The notes: generated from the sequence alone by a model not told the origin. A DNA stretch of 64,000 nt from Acidimicrobiales bacterium (GCA_035512495.1 DATKDW010000017.1:36207-100206); one strand, 5' to 3'. Shown: positions 7,314 to 16,566, counted from the stretch's first letter. Program-made: numbers and translations.

Positions 7314-8375
7314 TCAGACGGTGGGGGTGCCGGCCGCCCGCCACAGGAAGGTGACCGACTGGCCGCGGGTGACGCCGCTCATGGGGTTGAACTGGGTGGG
7401 CGTGGCGCCGGTGGTGATGCCCTGCTCCGCCGCCCACGCCACCGCCGGCTCGTAGTAGGAGCCCGCCTCGACGTCGGTGAAGGGGTGCGAGCCGGAGGCC
7501 GGCTGGCCTGCCGCCCGCCACTGGAAGGTCACCATCTGGGCCCTGCTCACCGTCAGGTGGGGCCCGAAGGTGGTCGGCGAGGTGCCGGTGGTGATGCCGG
7601 CCGTCGATGCCCAGGCCACGGCCTGGTCGTAGTAGGAGCCGGGGACCACGTCGGTGAAGCCGTGCGTGCCCGACGTCGGGCTGCCGGCGGCCCGCCAGAG
7701 GAAGGTCACGGCCTGGGCCCGGGTGACGCCCCCGTTGGGGCTGAAGGTGGTGTCGGTGGTGCCGGTGGTGATCGAGACCTTCCACGCCCAGTCGACCGCG
7801 CCGTAGAAGTAGGCGTCCTGGGCCACGTCGGTGAAGGTCGGGTGGGTGGGGCTGACGGCGGCAGTCTCGGCCAGGGCCGGGCCCTCGAGGAAGTTGAAGG
7901 TGACCCAGATGGTCGAGCCGCTCAGGACCACGCCGACGCCGAGGCGGTTGTAGCGCCCGACGACGTTGTCGTAGTGGGTGGGCGAGTCCATGAAGGCTTG
8001 GTGGAGGGTGGCCACCGACCCGCCGCGACCCACGTTCTCGCCGATGCGGGTCCACTCCGTGGTGACGCGGGCCTCGACCTGCTCGAGGAGGTCGGGGCGG
8101 TGGTGGAGGTGGGTGGTCGACATCACGCCCGACCAGTCGTGTGCGATCCCGGCCATCCCGGAATCGGCGTCGAGGGCCGCCAGGCCCCTGGCGGTGCGCT
8201 CGTCGTTGAGGAGGGTGAAGAACTCGTGCTCCATCTCGGAGGCGGTGGAGCTCTGGGCCTCGGCCACGGTCGTGTCCGCCCCCAGCAGGCCGGTGGTGGC
8301 GATGGCGAGGGTGGCGACGAGGACGAGCAGCCGCCGTGCGAGCACGTTGCGGGGGCTGCGGGCCAAGATCCTCAT
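7314..8375 (-). CDS. Secreted CAP-domain protein with three SLH-like repeats
   Basis: 353 residues. A signal peptide (Arg-rich start, hydrophobic 15-30, cleavage near AEAQ) is followed by a CAP/SCP-like domain at about 45-170 (LNDERTARGLAAL, HDWSGVM, IGENVGRG). Three ~55-residue repeats follow (FTDV..SYYxxAVxWAxxxGITTGTxPTTFxPxxxVTRAQ). The repeats resemble S-layer homology modules and probably bind the cell wall; two other secreted proteins here carry the same type. CAP domains are extracellular with varied roles, so the function is open. A purine-rich AAGGAGGT lies about 25 nt upstream of the ATG, too far for a normal RBS. Confidence 0.85.
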   Translation of the reverse strand: MRILARSPRNVLARRLLVLVATLAIATTGLLGADTTVAEAQSSTASEMEHEFFTLLNDERTARGLAALDADSGMAGIAHDWSGVMSTTHLHHRPDLLEQVEARVTTEWTRIGENVGRGGSVATLHQAFMDSPTHYDNVVGRYNRLGVGVVLSGSTIWVTFNFLEGPALAETAAVSPTHPTFTDVAQDAYFYGAVDWAWKVSITTGTTDTTFSPNGGVTRAQAVTFLWRAAGSPTSGTHGFTDVVPGSYYDQAVAWASTAGITTGTSPTTFGPHLTVSRAQMVTFQWRAAGQPASGSHPFTDVEAGSYYEPAVAWAAEQGITTGATPTQFNPMSGVTRGQSVTFLWRAAGTPTV

Positions 8376-8457
8376 ACAGTCTCATCGTCGGATTCGGCCA
8401 CCTCCTTGAGTGGTGAGACGCCCGCTCTCGGTGGTTTCTGGGCCTGAGGGTCCGGGC

Positions 8458-8490
8458 TTGAGCAAATCCCGACCTACTGGGTAGGATTTG
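8458..8490 (+). promoter_or_regulatory. Leaderless promoter with overlapping operator-like dyad
   Basis: -35 TTGAGC (8458-8463), 18-bp spacer, -10 TAGGAT (8482-8487), which puts the transcription start at or next to the ATG at 8495. The spacer and -10 hold CCTAC-TGG-GTAGG (8473-8485) and the flanking pair CAAATCC / GGATTTG (8463-8469, 8484-8490). A repressor bound here would block the promoter. The ACCTACTGGGTAGG core resembles sites of Rrf2-family sulfur or Fe-S regulators; that assignment is inference. Confidence 0.6.
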
Positions 8491-8494
8491 TGCC

Positions 8495-9670
8495 ATGGCC
8501 AGCTTCAGGGACCTTCTCGCCAAGACCAAGACCGAGATCACCGAGGTCGACACCGAGGGGGCGGCGGCCGCCATCGCCGATGGAGCGGTCGTCCTCGACG
8601 TCCGGGAGCCCGACGAGTACGAGCAGGGCGCCATCCCCGGCGCCGTCCACATCGCCCGTGGCAACCTCGAGGCCCAGGTGGAGGACCGCATCGCCGACCG
8701 CGACGCCAAGGTCGTGGTCCACTGCGCCGGCGGCGCCCGCTCCGCCTTCGCCGCCAAGACCCTCGCCGAGCTCGGCTACACCGATGTCGTCTCCATGGCC
8801 GGCGGCTTCAACCGCTGGAAGGACGAGGGCCGCGACTGGAAGGCCCCGCGCACGCTCTCGGCCGAGCAGCGCAACCGCTACCAGCGCCACCTGCTGCTGC
8901 CCGAGGTCGGCCCCGCCGGCCAGCAGCGCCTGCTGGACTCCTCGGCGCTGCTCCTCGGCGCCGGCGGCCTCGGCTCACCCGCGGCGCTCTACCTGGCGGC
9001 GGCCGGCGTGGGCACCATCGGCATCATCGACATGGACGTCGTCGACGACTCCAACCTGCAGCGCCAGATCCTGCACAACGTCGACCGCATCGGCGACCGC
9101 AAGGTCGACTCGGCCAAGAAGACCCTCACCCTGCTCAATCCCGACGTCGACGTCGTCACCTACGACACCCGCCTCGGGGCCGACAACGTCCTCGACATCA
9201 TCGACGGCTACGACGTCATCGTCGACGGCACCGACAACTTCCCCACCCGCTACCTGGTCAACGACGCCTCGCTGCTCAAGCGCATCCCCGTCGTGCACGG
9301 TTCGATCTTCCGCTTCGAGGGCCAGGCCACGGTGTTCCACCCCTACGAGGGGCCCTGCTACCGCTGCATGATCCCCGAGCCGCCCCCCGCCGAGCTGGCG
9401 CCGAGCTGCGCCGAGGCGGGCGTGCTGGGCGTGCTGCCCGGCATCATCGGCTCCATCCAGGCCATGGAGGCCATCAAGCTGCTCCTCGGCCTCGGCGACA
9501 GCCTGGCCGGCCGGCTGCTGGCCTACGACGCCATGGAGGAGTCGTTCCGGACCTTCAAGGTCAACCGCGACCCCGCCTGCGCGGCGTGCGGGCCCGACGC
9601 CGGCGAGATCGTCATCGCCGAGTACGACGAGCTCTGCATGCCCCACCCCACCCAGCCCCCCGTCGAGTAG
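8495..9670 (+). CDS. moeB: Rhodanese-MoeB/ThiF fusion, sulfur-carrier adenylyltransferase
   Basis: 391 residues. The N-terminal rhodanese domain (about 15-115) has the sulfur-accepting Cys77 in HCAGGARS. The E1-like domain (about 125-390) has the nucleotide loop GAGGLGS at 155-161, the RQILH helix and two zinc CxxC pairs (CYRC, CAAC). Such enzymes adenylate the C-terminal glycine of MoaD/ThiS-type carriers and load sulfur for molybdopterin, thiamine or cysteine synthesis. In most actinobacterial MoeZ proteins the rhodanese domain is C-terminal; here it is N-terminal. It is transcribed alone, probably as a leaderless mRNA under the operator at 8458-8490. No carrier protein gene is adjacent, so the pathway is undecided. 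Confidence 0.9.
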   Translation: MASFRDLLAKTKTEITEVDTEGAAAAIADGAVVLDVREPDEYEQGAIPGAVHIARGNLEAQVEDRIADRDAKVVVHCAGGARSAFAAKTLAELGYTDVVSMAGGFNRWKDEGRDWKAPRTLSAEQRNRYQRHLLLPEVGPAGQQRLLDSSALLLGAGGLGSPAALYLAAAGVGTIGIIDMDVVDDSNLQRQILHNVDRIGDRKVDSAKKTLTLLNPDVDVVTYDTRLGADNVLDIIDGYDVIVDGTDNFPTRYLVNDASLLKRIPVVHGSIFRFEGQATVFHPYEGPCYRCMIPEPPPAELAPSCAEAGVLGVLPGIIGSIQAMEAIKLLLGLGDSLAGRLLAYDAMEESFRTFKVNRDPACAACGPDAGEIVIAEYDELCMPHPTQPPVE

Positions 9671-9689
9671 GGGTTCGTTCGTCTGGCTG

Positions 9690-10697
9690 CTAGGAGCCTG
9701 CGAGGGCCTCCCGGGCACCGGCGGGGGCGTTGGTGGCGCGCCCGAGCACGCTGCGGGCCAGGTCGGTGAAGCCGAAGGCGGTGGCGGCACAGGCGTCGCG
9801 CACGGCCTGGTCCCAGGTGGGGGTGGTGGCCCCGGGGAAGGCCAGGTCGGCCGCCACGAAGTAGGCGTGGCCCCAGAAGAGCTGTCCGCCGTGGCCGGCC
9901 ACCTCCACCGGCGCCGAATCGAAGAACTGCCGGTCGGGAAGCTCGACGGCGGCGGCGTCGGCGTCGGGCAGCCCGTAGTGGACGAGCTGCTGGAGCCGCC
10001 ACAGCACGAAGCCGCGGGCGCGGAGGAAGCGGTCGACGTCACCGAAGAGGGGCTGGCCCTCGTAGATCTCGTTGAACTCGACCTCGACCTCGAGGAGGCG
10101 CACCCCCGCCAGGGTGGCCTCGGCGCCCTCGAGCACGCCGAGCTCGGAGCCCTGGGTGTCGAGCTTCATCACGTCGACCCGGTCGACGCCAGCGTCCCTC
10201 GACCACAGGTCGAGGGTGGTCATGGCGACCTCGGCGGTGCCGGCGGGGGCGATCACCGACAGCTCGGGACGCTGCCTGACCAGGGCTTCCACCGGCGGGT
10301 AGAGCGACGAGCAGGCCGGCTCGACGGTGAGGTGGAGGGTGGCGGTGTCGGCCTCCCGGCCCAGGGCGACGGGCTCGTAGACGACCCGTGGGCCCGAGGT
10401 CTCACCCTCGACCTGAGGTCGAGCCAGGGCGTTGAGGCGGGCGCACTCGCCCTCGTCGGGGTCGAAGCCGATGACCGAGACGTTGGCGCCGAACGGCGCC
10501 CACCGGTCGCCCACCCCCCACCGGGCCCCGACGTCGACCACCACCAGCTCGGTGGCGAGCCAGGTCCGCAGGAGGGCGGCGAGGCGGTCGGCGTCGGTGG
10601 GCACGGGGCGCGAGCGTAGGCGTCCCGCCGCCCGCACGGCGCCGTAGACCAGGAGCCAGACCTCGGCGCCACCGACCGCCGTGGGATGATGGCCCAC
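9690..10697 (-). CDS. FkbM-family SAM-dependent methyltransferase
   Basis: 335 residues. The Rossmann methyltransferase core begins at VVVDVGARWG (about 51-60), followed by IGFDPDEGECARLN and the FkbM signature VDVMKLDTQGSELGVLEGA. FkbM enzymes O-methylate sugars or related hydroxyls, which fits the neighbouring glycan genes. Two starts are plausible: GTG 10697, and GTG 10604 with TACGCT 8 nt upstream, which would leave the catalytic core intact and give a wider gap to the divergent membrane gene. I list the longer form. Confidence 0.85.
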   Translation of the reverse strand: MGHHPTAVGGAEVWLLVYGAVRAAGRLRSRPVPTDADRLAALLRTWLATELVVVDVGARWGVGDRWAPFGANVSVIGFDPDEGECARLNALARPQVEGETSGPRVVYEPVALGREADTATLHLTVEPACSSLYPPVEALVRQRPELSVIAPAGTAEVAMTTLDLWSRDAGVDRVDVMKLDTQGSELGVLEGAEATLAGVRLLEVEVEFNEIYEGQPLFGDVDRFLRARGFVLWRLQQLVHYGLPDADAAAVELPDRQFFDSAPVEVAGHGGQLFWGHAYFVAADLAFPGATTPTWDQAVRDACAATAFGFTDLARSVLGRATNAPAGAREALAGS

Positions 10698-10744
10698 CCC
10701 CTCATCCGCCGGAGACCGCCATCCTCACCGCGCTCCACGTCTGT

Positions 10745-12811
10745 GTGTTCGCTGCGCTGCTCGCCGTGCCCGGCGTGCCGTTGGCGATCCTCCTCGCCCG
10801 GGGTCACGCGCGGTCGTTGTCGAGCCTGCTGGTGCAGGGCCAGCTGCTCGGCCTCGGCCTGGTCCTGGCGGTGGCGCTCTCCACCGCGCACTCGGTGGGC
10901 ATCAGCCGGGTCAGCGTGGGGCTGCCGGTGGCGGCGATCGCCGTCGCCGGATGGGTGGCGGTCGTCGTCAGCGGCCAGCTCCGGCCGCTTCCGCGACCCC
11001 GGCTGACGTGGCCGGGGGCGGCGATGGCCGTGGTGCTGATCGGCGCCCTGGCCCTGCGCCTGCACCCGGTGTACTTCCTGGCCCAGACGGCGGACTTCGG
11101 GGAGTACGTGAACCGGGGCAACGTCGTCGCCGATGGCGGTCCGTTCATCCAGTGGTTCCTCCAGCTGTTCAGCATCGCCCTGGCGCTGTCGAAGCTGGTG
11201 GTCGGCCAGGCCGCCGTGGTCGACCTCGTCCCCTTCCTCGGGATGCTCCTGATCGCCGGCCTCGTCACCATCGCCTACGAGCTGGGCTTCCGGCCGGTGG
11301 TGCGCACCGCCCTGGCGGCGGTCGTGGCGCTGCACGTGGGGCCGGTGTGGTTCTCGCTGCTGCCGACGTCGGAGTCGCTCTACGCCGTCCTGCTCGTCGC
11401 CCTCCTGCTGTTCGTGCTGCTGGCCCTCCAGCGCGGTCACCACGCCGAGGCGGCCGTGGCCGGGGGGTTCGTCGGGTTGCAGATGGTGACCAGGGGCAAC
11501 GCCCTGCTCCTCCTGCCCGTCCTCGTCGTGGGGGTGGCGGTGGCCGCCGTGCTCGTGCCTCGCGACCACGCCCGGCGGCTGGCGACGTTCCTGGCCGCGG
11601 CCACGGTCGCCACCTACGTCGGGTTCGCCTACAACACCCGGTTCTCGCACCCGTACTTCGTCGAGCACAACCTGCGCAGCTACCTCCAGCGCGAGGTGGT
11701 CGACGTGGTGGAGGAGGTCGGCCGCGGCGCTGCCTTCGTCGTCGGCCTCGCGGTGGTCCTGGTGGCTACGGCCGCCCTCGTGGTGGCGCTCGACGGGCTC
11801 AACCGACTCATGGGCCCGCCCCGGTCGTCGCCGGTGCTGGCGGCGGTGCGCGTTGGGGTGGTGCCGGCCGCACTGGCCGGCTGTGTCGTCGCCGTGGTGG
11901 TGCTGGGCCCGGCCGGCATGGGCGCCGGCCTGGGGACCTACGGGATCGCCCTGGGCCTGGTGGCGGCCGCCGGGGCGGTGGCCGTGCTGCGCTCGCTGCC
12001 CACCGAGCCCGCGCCCACCCGGGCACTGCTGGCGCCGGCGGTGCTGGTGGCCGGGGCCTTCGCCGTGCTCTTCGCCTACCGGATCCCCGAGATGCGCGAG
12101 TCGTTCACCTACCTGTACTGGGAGCGCTACCTCTTCAGCGAGGTGTTCCCGGTGGTGGCCATCCTGTCGCTGTGGGGGCTGGCGCTCGGGGAGCGGGCGG
12201 TCCGGGCCGGCCTCCGGCGTCTCGAGGGGCGGCGGGGCGGGCGGGTCGTGGGTGGAGCCGTGGTGGTCGTGGTGGTCGTGGTGGCGCTCGCCGAGCTGAC
12301 CGCCAGCACCGCCCTGGTGCGCCAGGACACCTACTTCGCCGGGTTCCACGACCACATGGCCGAGCTCGACCGGCTGACGACCGGCCCGGATGGCGAGCCC
12401 GAGCTGCTCCTCTTCGTGGGGATGCAGTCCGACCTGCCCGAGGGCTGGTTCCACCTCAACACCCACCGGGTCTTCTCCCTGCCGATGATCGAGTCGTTCG
12501 ACCGGCGGATCCTCAACGGCCGCCAACCGGCCTTCCAGTTCGGCGACCGACCCGTCGACGTGGCCCGGGTGGGCGAGCTGCTGGAGGAGGCGGGTGAAGC
12601 GCGGGCGCTCGCGGTGGAGGTGGTGGCCCCCGGCGCCCACGCGGTGATCCGTCCCGGCGCCGGTCGCCGCGTGCGCGGCGTGGCGGTGGGGCGGCGGGTC
12701 GGGGTGGTGGAGGTCGAGCTGCCCGTGCTCGCCGATCACCCGCGTGGCGACCGGTCGTGGCGGCGCTTGCGGGTCGACCTGGTGGTGACCGAGGTGCGCC
12801 GGACCCGCTGA
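10745..12811 (+). CDS. Polytopic membrane protein, GT-C-like glycosyltransferase
   Basis: 688 residues with roughly 13 hydrophobic segments over the first ~540 and a soluble C-terminal domain. After the early segments an extracytoplasmic loop carries TADFGEYVNRGNVVADGG, an acidic D-x-x-E arrangement like the catalytic loop of GT-C enzymes that use polyprenyl-phosphate sugars. The family is not certain. The start is GTG with no clear ATG nearby. It is divergent from the FkbM gene and convergent with the five-gene glycan operon at 12840-18726, so it likely serves the same envelope pathway. Confidence 0.6.
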   Translation: MFAALLAVPGVPLAILLARGHARSLSSLLVQGQLLGLGLVLAVALSTAHSVGISRVSVGLPVAAIAVAGWVAVVVSGQLRPLPRPRLTWPGAAMAVVLIGALALRLHPVYFLAQTADFGEYVNRGNVVADGGPFIQWFLQLFSIALALSKLVVGQAAVVDLVPFLGMLLIAGLVTIAYELGFRPVVRTALAAVVALHVGPVWFSLLPTSESLYAVLLVALLLFVLLALQRGHHAEAAVAGGFVGLQMVTRGNALLLLPVLVVGVAVAAVLVPRDHARRLATFLAAATVATYVGFAYNTRFSHPYFVEHNLRSYLQREVVDVVEEVGRGAAFVVGLAVVLVATAALVVALDGLNRLMGPPRSSPVLAAVRVGVVPAALAGCVVAVVVLGPAGMGAGLGTYGIALGLVAAAGAVAVLRSLPTEPAPTRALLAPAVLVAGAFAVLFAYRIPEMRESFTYLYWERYLFSEVFPVVAILSLWGLALGERAVRAGLRRLEGRRGGRVVGGAVVVVVVVVALAELTASTALVRQDTYFAGFHDHMAELDRLTTGPDGEPELLLFVGMQSDLPEGWFHLNTHRVFSLPMIESFDRRILNGRQPAFQFGDRPVDVARVGELLEEAGEARALAVEVVAPGAHAVIRPGAGRRVRGVAVGRRVGVVEVELPVLADHPRGDRSWRRLRVDLVVTEVRRTR

Positions 12812-12839
12812 GCGACGTCGCCGGCGCCTCGCCCGAGGA

Positions 12840-13907
12840 TCAGGAGCGGGCGGCCATCCGGGCTCCGACGACCTCGTCGAGCAGCTCGCGGTACCACGTC
12901 GAGACGTCGACCTTGTCGCCGAGCACGGCGGCCCGGCGCTCGGTCCACCGGTCCCTGGCGCCGGCGTCGTCGGCCAGGGTGATGGTGCGTTCGATGAGGG
13001 CGTCGGCCTCCGTCGGGGCGAACGACTCGACCAGGCCGTAGCGCGCCTCGAGGTCGACGAGGTAGGGGACCCGGCCGTGGAAGGCGCTGAGGTAGAGGGC
13101 AGGCGTGCCGAGCAGTGCCGCCTCGGCCGTCATGGTCTGGGAGTCGCCGACGCAGAGCTGGGCGAAGGCGAGGGCGTCGTGGAGCCGGTGCGGTCCCACG
13201 GGCAGGCGCAGATCGTCGAGCCCGGGCGGGAGTCCACCCTCCATGGAGATGAAGACCTTGCCCCGGGACCGCAGCTCCTTGATGATCCGGTCGCGGTCGC
13301 CGGGGGCGAGACCGGTGATCTGGCGGTCGTGGGAGGCGTGGAGAGCCACGATCCGCACGATGGAGAAGGGTTCGCCCGGCGCCACCCCCAGCTCGTCGAG
13401 CACCGCGGGGTCGGGCGTGAAGTGGTCGGGGTGCAGGTAGGCGAGCGCCTTGTAGCCGGGATAGGTGCGCTGCTTGGGCCCGAGGGGCGGCAGGCAGTCG
13501 GGGGTGGTGATGATGTCGGCGAAGGGGGCGGCGGTCTTCCAGTGGATGCCCACGGCGGGGCCGTCATCGGTGTCGAACACCCCGGGGATGCGCAAGATGG
13601 TCGCGGCCTGCACGCCGCTGGGGTTTCGGGTGAGGACGACGTCGGCGTCCATCTCCCTGCCTTCGCGCACCAGCGCCGTCACCCTGGTGACGAGCTCCCG
13701 GGCCTGGTGGAGGCGGCCGGAGCCGGCTCGCCCGACGATGCGGTGGGGGATCTCGAAGCGCTCGAGCAGGGCGCAGGTGACGTCCTTCTCCCGGGCGATC
13801 ACCCGCGTCTCGTGGCCCTCGTCCTCGAGCTGGGCTCGCAGGTGGCGGTAGAAGTGGACGTGGGCAGGGTGAGCGATGTCGAACAGCACCCGCATGGGGC
13901 GGTCCAT
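12840..13907 (-). CDS. DUF354 family GT-B-like protein
   Basis: 355 residues. The start MRVLFDIAHPAHVHFYRHL with the later EGHETRVIAREKD and the GDSQTMTAEAALLGTPAL segment define DUF354, a family with a UDP-GlcNAc-2-epimerase/GT-B type fold found in polysaccharide clusters. The reaction is unknown. The ATG at 13907 overlaps the upstream TGA (ATGA), so it is translationally coupled as the last gene of the glycan operon. A second Met at residue 5 is an alternative start. Confidence 0.8.
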   Translation of the reverse strand: MDRPMRVLFDIAHPAHVHFYRHLRAQLEDEGHETRVIAREKDVTCALLERFEIPHRIVGRAGSGRLHQARELVTRVTALVREGREMDADVVLTRNPSGVQAATILRIPGVFDTDDGPAVGIHWKTAAPFADIITTPDCLPPLGPKQRTYPGYKALAYLHPDHFTPDPAVLDELGVAPGEPFSIVRIVALHASHDRQITGLAPGDRDRIIKELRSRGKVFISMEGGLPPGLDDLRLPVGPHRLHDALAFAQLCVGDSQTMTAEAALLGTPALYLSAFHGRVPYLVDLEARYGLVESFAPTEADALIERTITLADDAGARDRWTERRAAVLGDKVDVSTWYRELLDEVVGARMAARS

Positions 13908-14650
13908 CAGGCGGCCGGCCGGTGGGCCACGTAGATGAGCGAGGGCAGCACGGGCACGGCCCGCAGCGCACGCTCGGGGGCGGTGAGCAGCCGCCGGGCC
14001 ACGGGGCCTGCCGTCTCCACCTCAGCCATCAGGCGCATGGCCTCGATGGTGGCGTCCTCCCAGTCGAGGCCCGAGCCGTCGAGCAGGCGCCGCATCGTGG
14101 CCCCGCTGGGCGGCACCACGTCGTACCACTCGCCCTTGCGGGTGGCGCGCACGTAGCGGTCGGCCAGCGCCGAGGGCAGCCACGACAGCAGCGGGAGGTG
14201 GAGGTGAGGCTCGATCACCCTCCACCGGTTGGGCACCGCCACGTAGGCGACCCCGCCGGGTCGCAGCACCCGGCGGATCTCGGCGAGGTGGTGGGCCTGG
14301 TCATCGACGGTGCCCACGTGCTCGAGCACGTGGTTGGAGACCGCGGCGTCGAAGGCGGCGTCGTCGAAGGGGAGGGTGGTGCCGTCGACCTTGGTGAACT
14401 CGTAGCCGGCGGTGGACTCGCGCACGTCGTTGGCATCGACGGAGCGAACCCGGCCTTCGGGCCCCACGGCGTCGGCGAAGGCGCCCGCCATGTACCCCGA
14501 ACCGGTGCCCACCTCGAGCAGGTCGGCGCCGAGGAGATCGAGGCGGCGGCCGAGCATCATCACGATCTTGCGCGACTTCTCGAGGCGAAGGCCGGCCTCG
14601 ACGTCGTGGTGGGGACGGCGGGTGCCGTCGTCGTGGGAGGGGCCGTCCAT
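13907..14650 (-). CDS. Class I SAM-dependent methyltransferase
   Basis: 247 residues. Motif I LLEVGTGSGYMAG (about 44-56), acidic motif VDANDV, and the SNHVLEHVGTV / RRVLRPGGVAYVAVPN pair are those of Methyltransf_11-type enzymes. The substrate is probably a lipid-linked sugar or glycolipid, judged only from the operon. It overlaps both neighbours by ATGA-type junctions (14650 and 13907), which indicates tight co-expression. Confidence 0.85.
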   Translation of the reverse strand: MDGPSHDDGTRRPHHDVEAGLRLEKSRKIVMMLGRRLDLLGADLLEVGTGSGYMAGAFADAVGPEGRVRSVDANDVRESTAGYEFTKVDGTTLPFDDAAFDAAVSNHVLEHVGTVDDQAHHLAEIRRVLRPGGVAYVAVPNRWRVIEPHLHLPLLSWLPSALADRYVRATRKGEWYDVVPPSGATMRRLLDGSGLDWEDATIEAMRLMAEVETAGPVARRLLTAPERALRAVPVLPSLIYVAHRPAA

Positions 14651-15591
14651 CAGGGGATCTTCGCACCTGGGCCTGGGCCGGGCACGCCAGGGTCGGCGTC
14701 GCCGGCGTCGCCGGTGTCCGGGCGCCCGGTGGTGGCCAGCACGACAGCGCTGCAGAGGGCGAGCACGGCGTAGCCGACGATGCGGTCGACCGCTGCCATC
14801 AGGGCGCCGGCCGCGGCCGGGAGGCCGACGACGGCGCCTACGGCGGCGCTGAGCACTTCCCGGATCCCGATGCCGCCGGGGAAGATGCCCGCGGCGCTGG
14901 CGACGATGGCGGCGCCGAGGAGGGCGGCCGCCTCGGCCAGGCCGGCGTCGAAGCCGAGGGCGCGCAGGACCACCCAGGTGCGAGCGATCCCGACGGCCAC
15001 CGAGGCCATCTCCACGGCCGCCACCCGGGGGAGGGCCCTGCGGGTGCCGGCGGTGCCCACCTGGCGCAGCAGCAGGATGACGGCGACCCCCCAGCCGACG
15101 ACGCCGGCGGCGAGTGCCAGGCCGCCGACCAGCGCCTGCGCTGAGGGAACGAGCAGGGCACCGGCGACCAGGGCGCCGGTGGCGACCCAGGCGAGGCCGA
15201 TCACCGCGGTGGCCGAGAGGGCCTGCCGGTAGCCGAGGCCGAGGCGCTTGAGGGCCTGGGTGCGCACCAGGGCGGCACCAGGGATGGGCATCACGTTGGC
15301 GGCACTGGCAAGGATGCTGACGCGCAACGAATCGGCCACGCCGGGGCGCACGCCGAGGAACAGTGCCGACACCGCGAACTCGGCGGCGTTGACCCCGAAG
15401 GTCACCAGCGAGAGGCCGGCGGCGACGAGCAGCCAGAGGTACCAGTCGTCGGCGAGGGGGATGCCGTCGAGGGCTCGGATGGCGAGCACCCCGCTCACGA
15501 CGAAGACCGCCAGCGCCGCGCCGAGGAGGAGGCGCTGCGCCCGTGGCGAGCGGGCGGTGCCGCGCTCGCCCAGTCGGCTCAGCCGAGACAC
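14650..15591 (-). CDS. Lysylphosphatidylglycerol-synthase-like membrane protein (UPF0104)
   Basis: 313 residues with about eight membrane segments. The layout, including PIPGAALVRTQALKRLGL and the FPGGIGIREVLSAAVG block, matches the transmembrane half of MprF/AglD-like proteins. Without an MprF catalytic domain such proteins are thought to move or flip lipids or assist lipid-linked glycan transfer. GTG start, 10 bp after the upstream gene and overlapping the downstream methyltransferase by ATGA. Confidence 0.8.
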   Translation of the reverse strand: MSRLSRLGERGTARSPRAQRLLLGAALAVFVVSGVLAIRALDGIPLADDWYLWLLVAAGLSLVTFGVNAAEFAVSALFLGVRPGVADSLRVSILASAANVMPIPGAALVRTQALKRLGLGYRQALSATAVIGLAWVATGALVAGALLVPSAQALVGGLALAAGVVGWGVAVILLLRQVGTAGTRRALPRVAAVEMASVAVGIARTWVVLRALGFDAGLAEAAALLGAAIVASAAGIFPGGIGIREVLSAAVGAVVGLPAAAGALMAAVDRIVGYAVLALCSAVVLATTGRPDTGDAGDADPGVPGPGPGAKIP

Positions 15592-15601
15592 CGGGTGTCG
15601 C

Positions 15602-16537
15602 CTACAGCGACGCCGGCTCGACCTCGTCGACCGGCTTGTCCAGGCGCACCACCAGGTCGGCGAGCAGCCCGATGGCGAGCACCTGGAAGGCGGCGAAGAG
15701 GATCACCAGCGTGTTGGTGGCGACTCGGAAGTCCTTGGTGACGAAGTCGAAGCCGAGCTTCCCGATCCCGAAGGCGGCCAGGGCGAGGCCGATGGGCAGG
15801 AAGATCTTCAGCGGGTTGTACGACAGGATCAGGCGGATCACCTGGGTGACGTAGCGCTTGGTGTCCTTCCACCAGTGGAACTTGCTCTTGCCGGCCCGGG
15901 GGGCGTAGTCGATGTCGACGTACTTCACCGAGTAGCCGTTGGCCAGGAACGCCATGGTGATGGTGGTGACGCAGCTGAACCCGGGCGGCAGCAGGTGGAG
16001 GTACTGGCGGGCCACGTCGGCCCGGAAGGCCCGCAGGCCCGAGTTGAGGTCGGGGATCTTGGTCTCGGCCAGGAACGACGCCAGCTTGCGGATCAGCCAC
16101 TTGGCCGGGATGCGGAAGACCTTGGCGGTGCCCTGCTCGGAGGTGCGGGCGCCCACCACCTGGTCGTAGCCCTCGAGCTCCTTGACGATCCGGGGGATCT
16201 CGTCGTTGGGGTAGGTCATGTCGGCGTCGGTCCACACCACCACCCGGCCGCGGGCGGCCCGGGTGCCGGCCTTGCGGGCCGAGCCCGAGCCCCGGTTCTG
16301 GGCGAAGCGGATGAGGCGGATCCCCTCGAGCTCGAGGAGCTGCTCGGAGCTGCCGTCGTCGGAGCCGTCGTCGACCACCACGATCTCGTAGGAGTAGGGC
16401 GAGGCGTCGAGGGCGGCCCGGATGCGGGCGACCTCGTCGCGAAGGTGGCCCTTCTCGTTGTAGACCGGCAGCACGACGGTGACGTCGAGCTCGTCGTGGG
16501 CAGTGGGCTCGGCGGCGGTGGTCTCGGCGGCGCTCAT
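15602..16537 (-). CDS. DPM1-like family 2 glycosyltransferase
   Basis: 311 residues. The GT2 domain (about 18-240) has VVLPVYNEKG, the VVVDDGSDDGS nucleotide-binding acidic block, the metal-binding DADMTYP and the acceptor-site NSGLRAFR. Two C-terminal membrane segments (about 240-300) match the DPM1/ArnC-type subfamily. These enzymes load a sugar onto polyprenyl phosphate at the cytoplasmic face, supplying donors for GT-C enzymes; the neighbouring GT-C-like proteins are obvious partners. The ATG at 16537 follows the upstream gene by 29 bp. Confidence 0.88.
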   Translation of the reverse strand: MSAAETTAAEPTAHDELDVTVVLPVYNEKGHLRDEVARIRAALDASPYSYEIVVVDDGSDDGSSEQLLELEGIRLIRFAQNRGSGSARKAGTRAARGRVVVWTDADMTYPNDEIPRIVKELEGYDQVVGARTSEQGTAKVFRIPAKWLIRKLASFLAETKIPDLNSGLRAFRADVARQYLHLLPPGFSCVTTITMAFLANGYSVKYVDIDYAPRAGKSKFHWWKDTKRYVTQVIRLILSYNPLKIFLPIGLALAAFGIGKLGFDFVTKDFRVATNTLVILFAAFQVLAIGLLADLVVRLDKPVDEVEPASL

Positions 16538-16566
16538 GGGTGGGCTCAGCGTAGACCCGCGGGCCG

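Noticed and set aside
10253..12739. An 828-codon minus-strand frame rich in His, Gln and Arg
   Set aside because: Antisense to the 688-residue membrane protein; composition is typical of GC-rich shadow frames.
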